DNA of 64,000 bases from Ruminiclostridium sp. (GTDB taxonomy: Bacteria; Bacillota; Clostridia; Oscillospirales; Ruminococcaceae). A program made the translations under genes and the position numbers. The notes beneath the pieces were generated by a model that was not told the origin of the DNA, did not search any database, and saw only the letters and a list, made by a program, of their open reading frames with translations. Each line of letters starts with the position of its first letter. The stretch's first letter is position 1. Location: contig JAGAVH010000041.1 of the NCBI GenBank assembly GCA_017942025.1, forward strand, positions 18,184 to 82,183, given 5' to 3'. Shown here in pieces: positions 41,929-50,538 of the stretch.

Positions 41929-43752
41929 ATGTGCGGAATCGTTGGTTATGTTGGCGAAAAACAGTGTACGGATATTCTTGTAGGAGCTTTACAGAAGCTT
42001 GAATACAGAGGCTATGACTCTGCAGGTATAGCTGTTTTCAGCAATGACAGAATAAAGACAATAAAGGCAAAGGGCAAGATTGCAGAGGGTCTTATAGAGC
42101 GTCTTAAAAGCGAGGGTCCCTATGCCGCTACCACAGGTATAGGTCACACAAGATGGGCAACTCACGGAGAGCCCAGCGATATAAACTCTCATCCTATCGG
42201 AAACGGCAGAGTATGTATCGTTCATAACGGAATTATTGAAAACTACCGCAAGGTGAAGGAATTCTTAACAGACAAGGGCTACGGCTTTGAAAGTGAAACC
42301 GATACCGAAACTGTAGCAAAGCTCCTTGACTACAACTACAGCGGTAATCCTCTTGACACTATTATCAAGACTATAGCAGATATCGAGGGCGCTTATGCTC
42401 TGGGTATCATTTTCAGAGAGCATAAGGAGCATATCTATGCAGTAAGAAAGGAAAGTCCCCTTATCGTAGGTAAGGGCGAGGGCGAAATGTTCATTGCCTC
42501 TGACGTTACTGCGATAATTGAGCATACAAAGGAATATTACCTTTTAGAGCAGGGCGAAATTGCGGACATCACAAAGGACGGCGTAAAGTTCTATGATGTG
42601 CATAAGAATCCTATCGAAAAGGAAATCCAGGTGGCTGACTGGGATGTTTCCGCCGCAGAAAAGGGCGGTTATGCTCACTTTATGTTAAAGGAAATAACAG
42701 AACAGCCTACAGCACTCAAAAACACAATTCACCCGAGAATAAAGGATGGTATGCCTGACTTTACCGAATGCTGTCTTACAGACGACAAGCTCAGAAAATA
42801 TCATCATATCTATATAGTCGGATGCGGCTCTGCTATGCACGCAGGTATTGTCGGCAAGTATGTTATAGAATCCCTTGCACGTACCCCCGTAATAGTTGAT
42901 ATTGCGTCTGAATTCAAGTACAGAAGTCCTCTGCTGACTCCCGACGATTTAGTGGTTATAATCTCCCAGTCGGGTGAAACCGCCGACACAAAGGCGGCGC
43001 TGAAGCTTGCAAACGACATAGGCGCTGACACTCTCGCCATAGTAAACGTTGTAGGCTCTTCCATTGCAAGAGAGGCTAAAATGGTAATGTACACCCTTGC
43101 AGGCCCTGAAATTTCTGTATGCTCCACAAAGGCGTATATGGTGCAGGCGGCGTTTATGTACCTGCTTGCCTTCAGAGTAGCTTATGCAAGAAGCAGAATA
43201 GATGAAGCAACCTGCAAACAGCTTGTAGCTGAAATGCTGGAGATTCCTGCCAAGGTACAGAGCTGTGTTGACAATCAGGAGCAGTACCAGAAGGTAGCTT
43301 CAAGACTTATCAGCGCAGACAGTCTGCTTTATATCGGCAGAGGTCTCGACTATGCGCTCAGTATGGAAGGAAGTCTCAAATTAAAGGAGATATCCTATAT
43401 CCACTCTGAAAGCTATGCGGCAGGCGAATTAAAGCACGGTACAATCTCGCTCATTGACGAGGGTATGCCTGTTATTGCCGTTGCAACTCAGGGAAATCTG
43501 CTTGACAAGACACTAAGCAACGTAAAGGAAGTAAAATCCCGTGGCGCTACTGTTGTCCTTGTATGTAAAGAAGATATGGATATCAGCGGATGCGGAGTCG
43601 ACTACCCCGTATATCTGCCTGTTGCAAGAGACCTGCTTATGCCTCTTGTGGCAGTAGTACCCTTACAGCTTATCGCATATTACACAGCAGTGCTGAAAAA
43701 CTGCGATGTAGACCACCCCAGAAACTTAGCAAAATCAGTTACTGTAGAATAA
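41929..43752 (+). CDS. glmS: Glucosamine-fructose-6-phosphate aminotransferase (isomerising)
   Basis: GlmS makes glucosamine-6-phosphate from fructose-6-phosphate and glutamine, the first step to UDP-GlcNAc. The protein of about 607 residues starts MCGIVGYVG; Cys2 must become the N-terminal nucleophile after Met removal, so the ATG at 41929 (with GAAAGGA upstream) is right and the ATG at 41905 is not. An N-terminal glutaminase domain (RGYDSAG, HTRWATHG) precedes two SIS domains (SQSGETADT, ESYAAGELKHGTISLI, ending KSVTVE). First of three genes with fkbM-like and an anchored hypothetical. Confidence 0.98.
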   Translation: MCGIVGYVGEKQCTDILVGALQKLEYRGYDSAGIAVFSNDRIKTIKAKGKIAEGLIERLKSEGPYAATTGIGHTRWATHGEPSDINSHPIGNGRVCIVHNGIIENYRKVKEFLTDKGYGFESETDTETVAKLLDYNYSGNPLDTIIKTIADIEGAYALGIIFREHKEHIYAVRKESPLIVGKGEGEMFIASDVTAIIEHTKEYYLLEQGEIADITKDGVKFYDVHKNPIEKEIQVADWDVSAAEKGGYAHFMLKEITEQPTALKNTIHPRIKDGMPDFTECCLTDDKLRKYHHIYIVGCGSAMHAGIVGKYVIESLARTPVIVDIASEFKYRSPLLTPDDLVVIISQSGETADTKAALKLANDIGADTLAIVNVVGSSIAREAKMVMYTLAGPEISVCSTKAYMVQAAFMYLLAFRVAYARSRIDEATCKQLVAEMLEIPAKVQSCVDNQEQYQKVASRLISADSLLYIGRGLDYALSMEGSLKLKEISYIHSESYAAGELKHGTISLIDEGMPVIAVATQGNLLDKTLSNVKEVKSRGATVVLVCKEDMDISGCGVDYPVYLPVARDLLMPLVAVVPLQLIAYYTAVLKNCDVDHPRNLAKSVTVE

Positions 43753-43771
43753 AACCGAAAGGAAGTCCGAA

Positions 43772-44860
43772 ATGCTGAACACTGCACCCTATCTGCCCTT
43801 ATGGGACAGACTGAAAATATCAACAAAGCCTGTCATTCTTTACGGAATGGGCGACGGCGCTCAGAAGATACTGAATGTTATGGAGCAGAAGGGTATAAAG
43901 CCCTCCGGCTTTATGGCAAGCGACGAGTTTGTCAGAGGTCACAGCTTTGCAGGATTTGAAGTAAAGAAGCTTTCTGATATCGAAAAGGAATTCGGTGCGG
44001 TTACCATTCTTGTAGCTTTCGGTACTTCTATCCCTGAGGTTATTGAGCGTATAAAGGAAATCTCGGTAAAGCATGAGCTTTATGCTCCTGATGTTCCCGT
44101 TATCGGCGGCGGACTTTTCGACAAGGATTATTTTTCTGAAAACGAAGATAAAATAAACGAAGTGTATGAGATGTTAGCCGACGATAAATCAAAAGAGGTT
44201 TTCGAGGGCTGGCTGAATTACAGACTTACGGGAAGAATAAATTTCCTGCTTGACAATCAGACCTGCAAGGCAGAAGCATATGAGCTTTTAAACCTCACAG
44301 AGGATGAAATATATGCCGATCTCGGTGCATATACGGGTGATACCGTTTCAGAGTTTTTAAATGTGACAAACTATAAATTCGGAAGAATTTATGCGGTTGA
44401 GCCTGACGCAAGAAATTATGCAAAGATGAAAAGAAATCACTATAAATTAAGTCCTTATGATTTCTACACCTATAATGCAGGCGCATGGAGCGAGGACTGT
44501 GTAAAGCAGTTTGTACAGAAAGGCGGAAGAAATTCTTCGCTTATCCCTTATGAAAAGGGTAAACCGATAAACCCTTCTATGCTCCGCAATATCGAGATGA
44601 GAAGTCTTGACAGCATCCTCGGCGGAAATCCTGCAACCCTTGTAAAATACGATGTTGAGGGTAGTGAAAACGAAGCTATTGACGGTTCAAGGGGAACAAT
44701 TACAAAATACAAGCCAAAGCTTATAGTTTCTCTTTATCACAGAACAGAGGATATGTTTGCTCTGCCTCTCAAAATAAAGCAGATGAGAAGCGATTATAAA
44801 TTCTATCTAAGACAGCACCCGTATATCCCTGCCTGGGATATGAATCTTTACTGCATTTAA
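43772..44860 (+). CDS. FkbM-family methyltransferase
   Basis: This 362-residue protein has an N-terminal part with ILYGMGDGAQKILNVME, a nucleotide- or sugar-binding-like segment, and a C-terminal FkbM SAM-dependent methyltransferase domain with YADLGAYTGDT (motif I), YAVEPDARNY and VKYDVEGSE. FkbM enzymes methylate hydroxyl groups, often on glycans or polyketides. It starts 19 bp after glmS, so it may modify an amino-sugar-containing envelope glycan; that link rests only on the operon. Substrate unknown. Confidence 0.85.
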   Translation: MLNTAPYLPLWDRLKISTKPVILYGMGDGAQKILNVMEQKGIKPSGFMASDEFVRGHSFAGFEVKKLSDIEKEFGAVTILVAFGTSIPEVIERIKEISVKHELYAPDVPVIGGGLFDKDYFSENEDKINEVYEMLADDKSKEVFEGWLNYRLTGRINFLLDNQTCKAEAYELLNLTEDEIYADLGAYTGDTVSEFLNVTNYKFGRIYAVEPDARNYAKMKRNHYKLSPYDFYTYNAGAWSEDCVKQFVQKGGRNSSLIPYEKGKPINPSMLRNIEMRSLDSILGGNPATLVKYDVEGSENEAIDGSRGTITKYKPKLIVSLYHRTEDMFALPLKIKQMRSDYKFYLRQHPYIPAWDMNLYCI

Positions 44861-44881
44861 GTCCCTGAAAGGAAGTATAAA

Positions 44882-45595
44882 ATGAAAAAAGCAGTACTTA
44901 TTTTACTTATAATACTTGTAACACTCGGCATCGGGCTTATACTCTATATGCAGTTTACAAAGACAAATCCCGTTTTTGCAGGAAGTGAAAAAGCGGTAGT
45001 ATATGAAGGTCAGTCGATATGCGTAAGCAATAAATACTATGCCGGACTGGCTAAAGAAGAGGTTGACACTGCCCTTATGGATATGGAAGAGGGCGTTGAG
45101 GGTGCACAGACAGCCTATGACGCTATACTTGCAAAGGGTACGCCCGTATTCAATCCTACCTTCTTTATAAATATGATGGATAACGGAACGGATTATTTCA
45201 GGGTTATGGGCGAAGCTATGGACGAACAGCTCCCCGGACAACAGCAGGTGGGCTTCTTCTGCCACAATCTTACCCTTAATCTCTATACAGATGGCAATAG
45301 CCAGATATTATCAGCAAGAAGCATAATGCCCACAGAGCTTAAAGAAATGTTTGTTACTCTCCCTGTTATTTCGGATGACGGACTTTCAGCTACTATCAAG
45401 TGTGACAAAACAACCACCTTTGATCTTAATCTTGCATTTCTTGACGGAAAGACCAGTTCTGTTGTTACTTTTGAATGGACTTATGACGTAAAAAACAGCG
45501 CTCCACTCAATCTTTCGGGTATAAATGAACAAACTTTAATCGTAGATGTCATATTCACCCTTGAAAATGGCGTAGTTTCTGCCCAATTTGCATAA
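44882..45595 (+). CDS. Hypothetical membrane-anchored protein
   Basis: This 237-residue protein has an N-terminal transmembrane helix (about 4-22), then an extracytoplasmic domain with CVSNKYYAGLAKEEVDTAL and FFCHNLTLNLYTDGNSQIL. The family is not recognised. It is 21 bp after the FkbM gene and should be co-transcribed with glmS, which suggests an envelope role. The ribosome binding site is GAAAGGAAG. A T-poor hairpin at 45597-45628 follows it and overlaps the next promoter. Confidence 0.65.
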   Translation: MKKAVLILLIILVTLGIGLILYMQFTKTNPVFAGSEKAVVYEGQSICVSNKYYAGLAKEEVDTALMDMEEGVEGAQTAYDAILAKGTPVFNPTFFINMMDNGTDYFRVMGEAMDEQLPGQQQVGFFCHNLTLNLYTDGNSQILSARSIMPTELKEMFVTLPVISDDGLSATIKCDKTTTFDLNLAFLDGKTSSVVTFEWTYDVKNSAPLNLSGINEQTLIVDVIFTLENGVVSAQFA

Positions 45596-45620
45596 ATTTT
45601 GCAAGTTTTAAAAAAACCAC

Positions 45621-45649
45621 TTGCAAAATCCTCGCATATGTAATATAAT
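45621..45649 (+). promoter_or_regulatory. Promoter of the aminotransferase gene
   Basis: TTGCAA (45621-45626) and TATAAT (45644-45649), 17-bp spacer. The -35 box is the right arm of a TTTTGCAAGT/ACTTGCAAAA inverted repeat (45597-45606 with 45619-45628), which could be an operator or the previous gene's terminator. Confidence 0.6.
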
Positions 45650-45690
45650 AGTACACAGAGTAAAATTATTAAATTTAGGTAGGTTTCACA

Positions 45691-46950
45691 ATGGAAAGAA
45701 AAGAGATTGAAGTAATAAAGCAGCAGGCTGAAGCACAGTACAAGGAGCTTCAGGCAAAGGGCTTAAAGCTTGATATGTCAAGAGGCAAGCCTGCACCCGA
45801 TCAGCTTGACCTGACACTTGATATGCTTACACATTGTCTTGACGGCGAATGCATCTCCGAAAACGGAACAGACTGCCGAAACTACGGCGTTCTTGACGGT
45901 ATCAAGGAGGCAAAGGATTTATGTATGCCTATGCTTGGCGTAGGTGAGGATGAAATCATAATCGGCGGTAACTCCAGCCTTCAGCTTATGTATGATACAA
46001 TAACAAGAGCTATGCTGCTGGGCGTTCTTGGCGGCGACAAGCCCTGGAGCAAGAACGAGAAGGTTAAATTCCTCTGCCCTGCTCCCGGCTATGACAGACA
46101 CTTTGCAATCTGCCAGAGCCTCGGCATTGAGATGATTACAGTACCCTACAAGGCTGACGGTCCCGATATGGATATAGTAGAAAAGCTGGTTGCAGAAGAT
46201 GAGCTTATCAAGGGTATCTGGTGCGTACCTATGTACAGCAACCCCGAGGGTATCACATATTCTGATGAAGTGGTAAAGAGATTTGCAAATCTTAACCCTG
46301 CGGCTAAGGATTTCAGAATCTTCTGGGATAACGCTTACTGCGTACATCACCTTACAGATACACCCGATACACTTTTAAATCTTTTAGATGAAGCAAAGAA
46401 GACAGGCAAGGAAAATATGGTGTTTATGTTCACATCCACATCAAAGATTTCCTTCCCCGGCGGCGGTCTTGCAGTAATCGGTGCAAGTGCGGCTAATATC
46501 GAATTCATCAAGAGCCAGATGACATATCAGACTATCGGCTTTGATAAGCTGAATCAGTTAAGACACGCAAGATTTTTCAAGGATTTTGACGGTATCAAGG
46601 CTCATATGTTAAAGCACAGAGAGATAATCGCTCCCAAGTTTGATATTGTACTTGAAGCTCTCGAAAAGGAAATTGCTCCTCTTGACTTTGGCAAGTGGCA
46701 TAAGCCCAACGGCGGCTATTTCATATCCTTCAACGGTCTTGCTGGTACTGCAAAGAGAACAGTAGCACTCTGCAAGGAAGCAGGCGTTGTACTGACAGGT
46801 GCAGGTGCGACATACCCTTATGGCATTGACCCCGAGGATAAGAACATCAGAATCGCTCCCACATATCCCACAACAGAAGAGCTTGCAATGGCTATGGAAG
46901 TGTTCTGTGTAGCAGTAAAGCTTGCGGCTTGCGAAGCACTTTTAAAGTAA
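45691..46950 (+). CDS. Aminotransferase class I/II (aspartate aminotransferase type Ic)
   Basis: This 419-residue PLP enzyme fits the PF12897 aspartate aminotransferase group: LDMSRGKPAPDQLDL, NYGVLDGIKEAKDL, PAPGYDRHFAICQSLGIEM, PMYSNPEGITYSDEVV and the PLP lysine in STSKISFPGGG. It probably moves amino groups between aspartate or another acidic amino acid and a 2-oxo acid. Monocistronic with its own promoter; codon use is biased as in other highly expressed genes. Its exact substrates are not fixed by the sequence. Confidence 0.9.
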   Translation: MERKEIEVIKQQAEAQYKELQAKGLKLDMSRGKPAPDQLDLTLDMLTHCLDGECISENGTDCRNYGVLDGIKEAKDLCMPMLGVGEDEIIIGGNSSLQLMYDTITRAMLLGVLGGDKPWSKNEKVKFLCPAPGYDRHFAICQSLGIEMITVPYKADGPDMDIVEKLVAEDELIKGIWCVPMYSNPEGITYSDEVVKRFANLNPAAKDFRIFWDNAYCVHHLTDTPDTLLNLLDEAKKTGKENMVFMFTSTSKISFPGGGLAVIGASAANIEFIKSQMTYQTIGFDKLNQLRHARFFKDFDGIKAHMLKHREIIAPKFDIVLEALEKEIAPLDFGKWHKPNGGYFISFNGLAGTAKRTVALCKEAGVVLTGAGATYPYGIDPEDKNIRIAPTYPTTEELAMAMEVFCVAVKLAACEALLK

Positions 46951-46984
46951 GCTTGAAATAGCAGGAAAAATATGATATAATAAT

Positions 46985-47012
46985 AAAGCGGATAGTAAAA
47001 TCTATCCGCTTT
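46985..47012 (+). terminator. Hairpin after the aminotransferase gene
   Basis: AAAGCGGATAG (46985-46995) pairs with CTATCCGCTTT (47002-47012). The tail is GAATATATTT, so it is a moderate terminator between the coding gene and the tRNA. Confidence 0.6.
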
Positions 47013-47030
47013 GAATATATTTAATAATAT

Positions 47031-47107
47031 GCGCCTGTAGCTCAGCTGGATAGAGCAACAGCCTCCGACGCTGTGTGCCGTGGGTTCGAATCCCGTTAGG
47101 CGCGCCA
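47031..47107 (+). tRNA. tRNA-Arg (anticodon CCG)
   Basis: A complete 77-nt cloverleaf with the CCA end encoded. Acceptor stem GCGCCTG/TAGGCGC (one G-T), D-arm GCTCAGCTGGATAGAGC, anticodon stem ACAGC/GCTGT with loop CTCCGAC giving anticodon CCG, T-loop TTCGAAT. It reads CGG codons. Its 3' end is not repeated downstream, so I see no integration at this tRNA. A terminator follows at once. Confidence 0.95.
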
Positions 47108-47137
47108 AAAACTCACTTGCATTTGCAAGTGAGTTTT
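47108..47137 (+). terminator. Terminator of tRNA-Arg
   Basis: A 13-bp stem AAAACTCACTTGC/GCAAGTGAGTTTT with loop ATTT begins directly after CCA and ends in a T-run. Confidence 0.9.
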
Positions 47138-47142
47138 TAACT

Positions 47143-47325
47143 AAGTGTTCCGCAAGCGGAACGTGAAGTCGCTTTGCTTGTGAAGTTGCTTCGCTTGTGA
47201 AGTGTGCCTTCGGCACGATGCACGGAACACTTAACTTCACTTTGTGCCATAGGCACAATACTTCACAGTGGTTTTACCACTGCTTCACACGGCGAAGCCG
47301 TACTTCACACGATATTACTCTTTCA
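47143..47325. repeat. Array of short palindromes joined by GTGAAGT/ACTTCAC
   Basis: At least six different hairpins occur in about 180 bp: GTTCCGCAAGCGGAAC, GTGCCTTCGGCAC, TTGTGCCATAGGCACAA, CAGTGGTTTTACCACTG, ACGGCGAAGCCGT and a TTGCTTCGCTTG type. They are separated by GTGAAGT in the left half and its inverse ACTTCAC in the right half, so the whole array is itself roughly palindromic. It lies before the four-helix-bundle gene and codes for no protein. Confidence 0.75.
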
Positions 47326-47368
47326 ACCGCCTTACGCTATATAATCACAGATTATTGGAGGTATCTTT

Positions 47369-47722
47369 ATGTCTGAAAGCAAATTAAGAACGCAATCTAT
47401 GGATTTTGCAATATCTATTATTAATCTTGTTAAACGGCTTAAAGCAATGCGAGAATCTATAATTTCCAACCAAATCGGCAGAAGCGGCACTTCTATCGGT
47501 GCAAATATTCGTGAAGCCCAATATGCTCATGGAAGGGCAGACTTTATTGCCAAGTTACAAATTGCTCTTAAAGAAGCAAACGAAACAGGTTATTGGTTAG
47601 AACTATTGTTCAAAACGGATTATTTATCTGAAGCTGACTACAAAGCACTTGATTCAGTTTGTACAAGCATTCGTGTAATGCTCATATCTTCTATCAATAC
47701 CGCAAAGGAGAACTTAAAATGA
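47369..47722 (+). CDS. Four-helix-bundle protein (S23/IVP family)
   Basis: This 117-residue all-helical protein matches the four-helix-bundle family named for 23S rRNA intervening-sequence proteins (TIGR02436): MDFAISIINLVKRL, QIGRSGTSIGANIREAQYAHGRADFIAKLQIALKEANETGYWLELL. Members are small, often near repeats or mobile DNA, and a related form (Avd) helps diversity-generating retroelements; no reverse transcriptase is present here. Its stop overlaps the next gene's start (ATGA). Ribosome binding site GGAGG. Function unclear, perhaps RNA or DNA binding. Confidence 0.85.
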   Translation: MSESKLRTQSMDFAISIINLVKRLKAMRESIISNQIGRSGTSIGANIREAQYAHGRADFIAKLQIALKEANETGYWLELLFKTDYLSEADYKALDSVCTSIRVMLISSINTAKENLK

Positions 47723-48018
47723 GCATATTTTACTTAATGGTTGAAGCTGTTCCAAAGCAGAGCAACCCTGAATCAAAAGAATTCGGCGGTGCTTTCATAA
47801 ACTTGTGGGTAAAGGCTACGACAAAGAATGAAGCACTCAAAAAAGCCAAAAGCTATATAGACAAAGTCGAATGGCAATTTATAAAAGCCGAAGAAATATC
47901 CGTAGCGCAAAGAAGCATATATACCGATAAGCCCGATTCTCTTGAGTGCTACGATGAAGCCTGTGAAAACGGACTGGGAGCTATATTTTACACATGGGCG
48001 ATTGGAGAAGAAATATAG
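47719..48018 (+). CDS. Hypothetical 99-residue partner of the four-helix-bundle protein
   Basis: This small soluble protein begins MSIFYLMVEAVPKQSNPES and contains FGGAFINLWVKATTKNEALKKAKSYI and ENGLGAIFYTWAIGEE, a compact alpha/beta fold I do not recognise. The start overlaps the four-helix-bundle stop by four bases and has AAAGGAG nine bases upstream, so the two are co-translated. Its tight coupling suggests a joint role. A hairpin terminator follows. Confidence 0.75.
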   Translation: MSIFYLMVEAVPKQSNPESKEFGGAFINLWVKATTKNEALKKAKSYIDKVEWQFIKAEEISVAQRSIYTDKPDSLECYDEACENGLGAIFYTWAIGEEI

Positions 48019-48041
48019 TTGTAAAATTTTATAACAAAATG

Positions 48042-48075
48042 CCGCTGAAGCCTTTCTACAAGAGGGTTTCAGCGG
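48042..48075 (+). terminator. Terminator after the 99-residue gene
   Basis: CCGCTGAA (48042-48049) pairs with TTCAGCGG (48068-48075) and is followed by TTTTCTATT. Confidence 0.75.
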
Positions 48076-48302
48076 TTTTCTATTGCCTGTTTTTCTGTTA
48101 TTGATTACTCAAAAAATAGCGTGTTTTTGTGTTTTTTGGTGAAAAGATGGGTGTCAGGATGGGTGTCAAATTTCAATTTTCAGTATAATAATCACTTTAT
48201 CTCCTGCTCAAGATTATCAAATAAGTCACTAAAAGAAATCAACACCATAGCACAAAAACGACATCGTACGTGCATTCCGATATCATATAGCCACAATCTT
48301 CA
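48076..48302. other. Intergenic region without a recognised gene
   Basis: AT-rich sequence with a short direct repeat, GATGGGTGTCA, at about 48148 and 48159. A 61-codon open frame here lacks a ribosome binding site and protein-like composition. I see no other structure. Confidence 0.5.
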
Positions 48303-48331
48303 TTGAAAAGAATATTTTACTGTGCTATAAT
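48303..48331 (+). promoter_or_regulatory. Promoter of the GH43 gene
   Basis: TTGAAA (48303-48308) and TATAAT (48326-48331), 17-bp spacer, with an extended -10 TGC. A loose palindrome AGGC...GCCT just after it (about 48337-48354) is a possible operator. Confidence 0.65.
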
Positions 48332-48384
48332 ACAATCAGGCGGTTTAAATTTGCCTTAATCAGACTAATCAAGGAGATTTTAAT

Positions 48385-49704
48385 ATGGCTAATCCTATTT
48401 TACCAGGTTGGGAATACATTCCCGATGGCGAGCCGAGAGTATTCGGCGACAGAGTATATATTTACGGCTCACACGATAATGCAGGCTCTGACAGCTTTTG
48501 CGACTACAAGCTGAAGGTGTGGTCCGCGCCCGTTAACGACCTTAACAACTGGACCTGTCACGGCGATATTTTCCACACAAGGCCTGACCGTGATCATCCC
48601 TCCGATACAGATTGGACAGACTATCCCCTATACGCTCCCGACGTTGTAGAAAAGGACGGCAAATACTATCTTTACTGCTATATCCTCTGGAACAAGGGTT
48701 GCGTAGCGGTTGCAGATAAACCCGAAGGCCCCTTCAAGCTGTTATCACAGTACAAATATGACCTGCCCGATAACTGTGTAGAGGATGGCGTATTTGTTGA
48801 TCCGGGCGTGCTGGTTGACGATGACGGAAGAGTATATATCTACTGCGGCTTTGAAAAATCCTACATGGCGGAGCTTAAAAGTAATATGTACGAGGTTATA
48901 TCAGAAAGCTATATACCCGATATCATCCCTGCCGACAAAGAAAGTGAAAAAGGCTTTTTCGAGGCTTGCTCTATGCGTAAGGTGGGAAATACCTACTATC
49001 TCATATATTCTCCCAACAAGGGCAACAGACTTGAATATATGACCTCAGATTCTCCGTCAGGACCTTTTACCTACCGTGGCACCATCGTTGATAACGGAAT
49101 TGATTATCCCGCCGGAAACAATCACGGCTCTATCTGTAATATAAACGGACAATGGTATATATTCTATCATCGCATGACCAATGCCACAATTACATCAAGA
49201 AGAGCCTGCGTTGAGAAGATAGAGATTCTACCCGACGGCACGATCCCCCAGGTTGAAATGACTTCTCTCGGCTTTGAGGAATCCCTTAATCCTTACAAGA
49301 TTACAAGCTCTGATATTGCCTGCGTACTTAAAGGCGGTTGCTTTATAACCGAGCTTGACTGCTTTACAAGAGTGATAACAGCAATAAAGCCGGGCGCAGT
49401 AATCGGGTACAAGTATTTTGATTTTGGTGAGGATTTCAGCTCCGGAACTATGGAATTTGCCGTAAAGGCAAACGGCACAGGTTGTAACTCAACTATAACC
49501 ATTCTCATTGATGGCGAAGACGGAACGGAAATCGGAAAATGCGTTATCGGTGCGGCAAGCGGCACCTACACCGCAATAGTAAAGAACGTAACCGGCAGAC
49601 ATTCGGTATTCTTTAAGATAGACCACAACTACGAAGGCTGGTTTGTGGACTGGTATAAGGACAGACACCTGTTCGAGCTTCAGAGCTTTGTGTTTATGAA
49701 ATAA
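48385..49704 (+). CDS. Glycoside hydrolase family 43 (beta-xylosidase/arabinofuranosidase type)
   Basis: This 439-residue protein has an N-terminal five-bladed GH43 propeller: DGEPRVFGDRVYIYGSHD (general-base Asp near residue 13), VDPGVLVDDDGRVYIYCG and FFEACSMRKVGNTYYLIYS with the catalytic Glu. The C-terminal 140 residues (with YKYFDFGEDFSSGTMEFAVKA style segments) look like a CBM6-type beta-sandwich. No signal peptide, so it works on imported xylo- or arabino-oligosaccharides in the cytoplasm, as the GH3 enzyme probably does. Own promoter, AAGGAGA ribosome binding site, and a composite repeat downstream. Confidence 0.9.
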   Translation: MANPILPGWEYIPDGEPRVFGDRVYIYGSHDNAGSDSFCDYKLKVWSAPVNDLNNWTCHGDIFHTRPDRDHPSDTDWTDYPLYAPDVVEKDGKYYLYCYILWNKGCVAVADKPEGPFKLLSQYKYDLPDNCVEDGVFVDPGVLVDDDGRVYIYCGFEKSYMAELKSNMYEVISESYIPDIIPADKESEKGFFEACSMRKVGNTYYLIYSPNKGNRLEYMTSDSPSGPFTYRGTIVDNGIDYPAGNNHGSICNINGQWYIFYHRMTNATITSRRACVEKIEILPDGTIPQVEMTSLGFEESLNPYKITSSDIACVLKGGCFITELDCFTRVITAIKPGAVIGYKYFDFGEDFSSGTMEFAVKANGTGCNSTITILIDGEDGTEIGKCVIGAASGTYTAIVKNVTGRHSVFFKIDHNYEGWFVDWYKDRHLFELQSFVFMK

Positions 49705-49712
49705 ATTGTAGT

Positions 49713-50040
49713 TTATCGCTCCGCTCAGGGTTATTGTAGCCCCAATCCCCCTAACCCCCTTTCCCCTGAGGAAAGGGGGAAAATAGAGGGGCTACCGCCC
49801 CTTGTGACCCTTTGGGGCTACCGCCCCAAACCCCGTTTATATCAATGTTTGTGGGCAGTCTTATCAAAACGTTTTAATTTACGATTGTAGGGGGCGACCT
49901 CCCGGACGCCCCGCCGCCGTAGGCAGCAGTCCGTAGGACTGCGACCATTTTTGAAATCTTTGATTTCAAAAATATAGGAACTTGGATTGAACGCCACGCG
50001 TTCAAATTTAAAAGGCGTTCAGAAAATCTGAACGCCTTTT
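49713..50040. repeat. Composite GC-rich intergenic repeat, copy B
   Basis: This non-coding block follows GH43. About 110 bp (49713-49830) match 9645-9755 almost exactly, with AGGGGCTACCGCCCC and GGAAAGGGGG hairpins. A GC module at 49888-49922 matches 9826-9860. A 28-bp segment at 49982-50009 is the exact inverse of 9531-9558. The middle parts differ, so the copies share modules rather than one sequence. It ends in a GGCGTTC terminator hairpin. Confidence 0.75.
50010..50040. terminator. Bidirectional terminator
   Basis: A perfect 14-bp stem (50010-50023 with 50027-50040), loop AAA, with GGCGTTC arms as in the terminator at 9946. It serves the convergent thioesterase gene and GH43. Confidence 0.85.
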
Positions 50041-50052
50041 TATTTTCTGCCT

Positions 50053-50463
50053 TTACTTACTGAGCTTATACCCCGTAATAGTAGTCTGGGATATAAGATT
50101 TTCCAGCTCATCCTTTACCGTTACAAGATAGGTGCAGGTACTTCTGCCGTCCTTTACACAGCTTGCAACAGCTGTTATCTTCTTTCCCTTGGGAGTACCC
50201 ATAAGAGAAATATTCGAGGTTATAGAAACGGTAGAGGGCTTTTTCCAGTTTGCCGCTACAGCAAAAGCAAAATCCGACAGAGTAAAGGGTACTGCGCCCA
50301 TAAGCGAGCCCATCGCATTGAGATGTCTTTCGCATAACTCTATAGAGCATACTGCATAATTATCTCCTATCTCATCTATGACCGCTCCGTTTTCCGTTGC
50401 AAAACGATCCTTTTTAAAAAATTCTCTTACCTCGTCTATAGTGGGTAATCTTTCTTCTGACAT
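50053..50463 (-). CDS. PaaI-type hotdog thioesterase
   Basis: This 136-residue single hotdog-fold protein has HLNAMGSLMGAVPFTLSDFAFAVAAN, which resembles the PaaI/YdiI active-site region (HxNxxGxxHGG, with the usual HGG here MGA), and the beta strands STVSITSNISLMGTPKGKKITAVA. It probably cleaves an acyl-CoA or aromatic acyl-CoA. The changed HGG is notable but also occurs in other PaaI-like proteins. The ATG at 50463 has AAAGGGAG upstream. Monocistronic. Confidence 0.82.
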   Translation of the reverse strand: MSEERLPTIDEVREFFKKDRFATENGAVIDEIGDNYAVCSIELCERHLNAMGSLMGAVPFTLSDFAFAVAANWKKPSTVSITSNISLMGTPKGKKITAVASCVKDGRSTCTYLVTVKDELENLISQTTITGYKLSK

Positions 50464-50496
50464 TTTGATTCTCCCTTTTATTTTTTTCTCACAATA

Positions 50497-50530
50497 AAGG
50501 GGATGTAAAACAAAGTTTTACAGTCCCCTT
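50497..50530 (-). terminator. Terminator after the CheW-CZB gene
   Basis: AAGGGGA and GTAAAAC pair with GTTTTAC and TCCCCTT across 50497-50530, leaving a small bulge. On the minus strand TTTATTG follows. Confidence 0.65.
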
Positions 50531-50538
50531 GAAATCAA

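Noticed and set aside
47369-47722. Four-helix-bundle protein as the Avd subunit of a diversity-generating retroelement
   Set aside because: No reverse transcriptase, template repeat or variable repeat is present nearby.
48121-48306. A 61-codon frame before GH43
   Set aside because: No ribosome binding site, and it overlaps the GH43 promoter region.
47031-48384. tRNA-Arg as an integration site of a mobile element
   Set aside because: No second copy of the tRNA 3' end and no integrase downstream.
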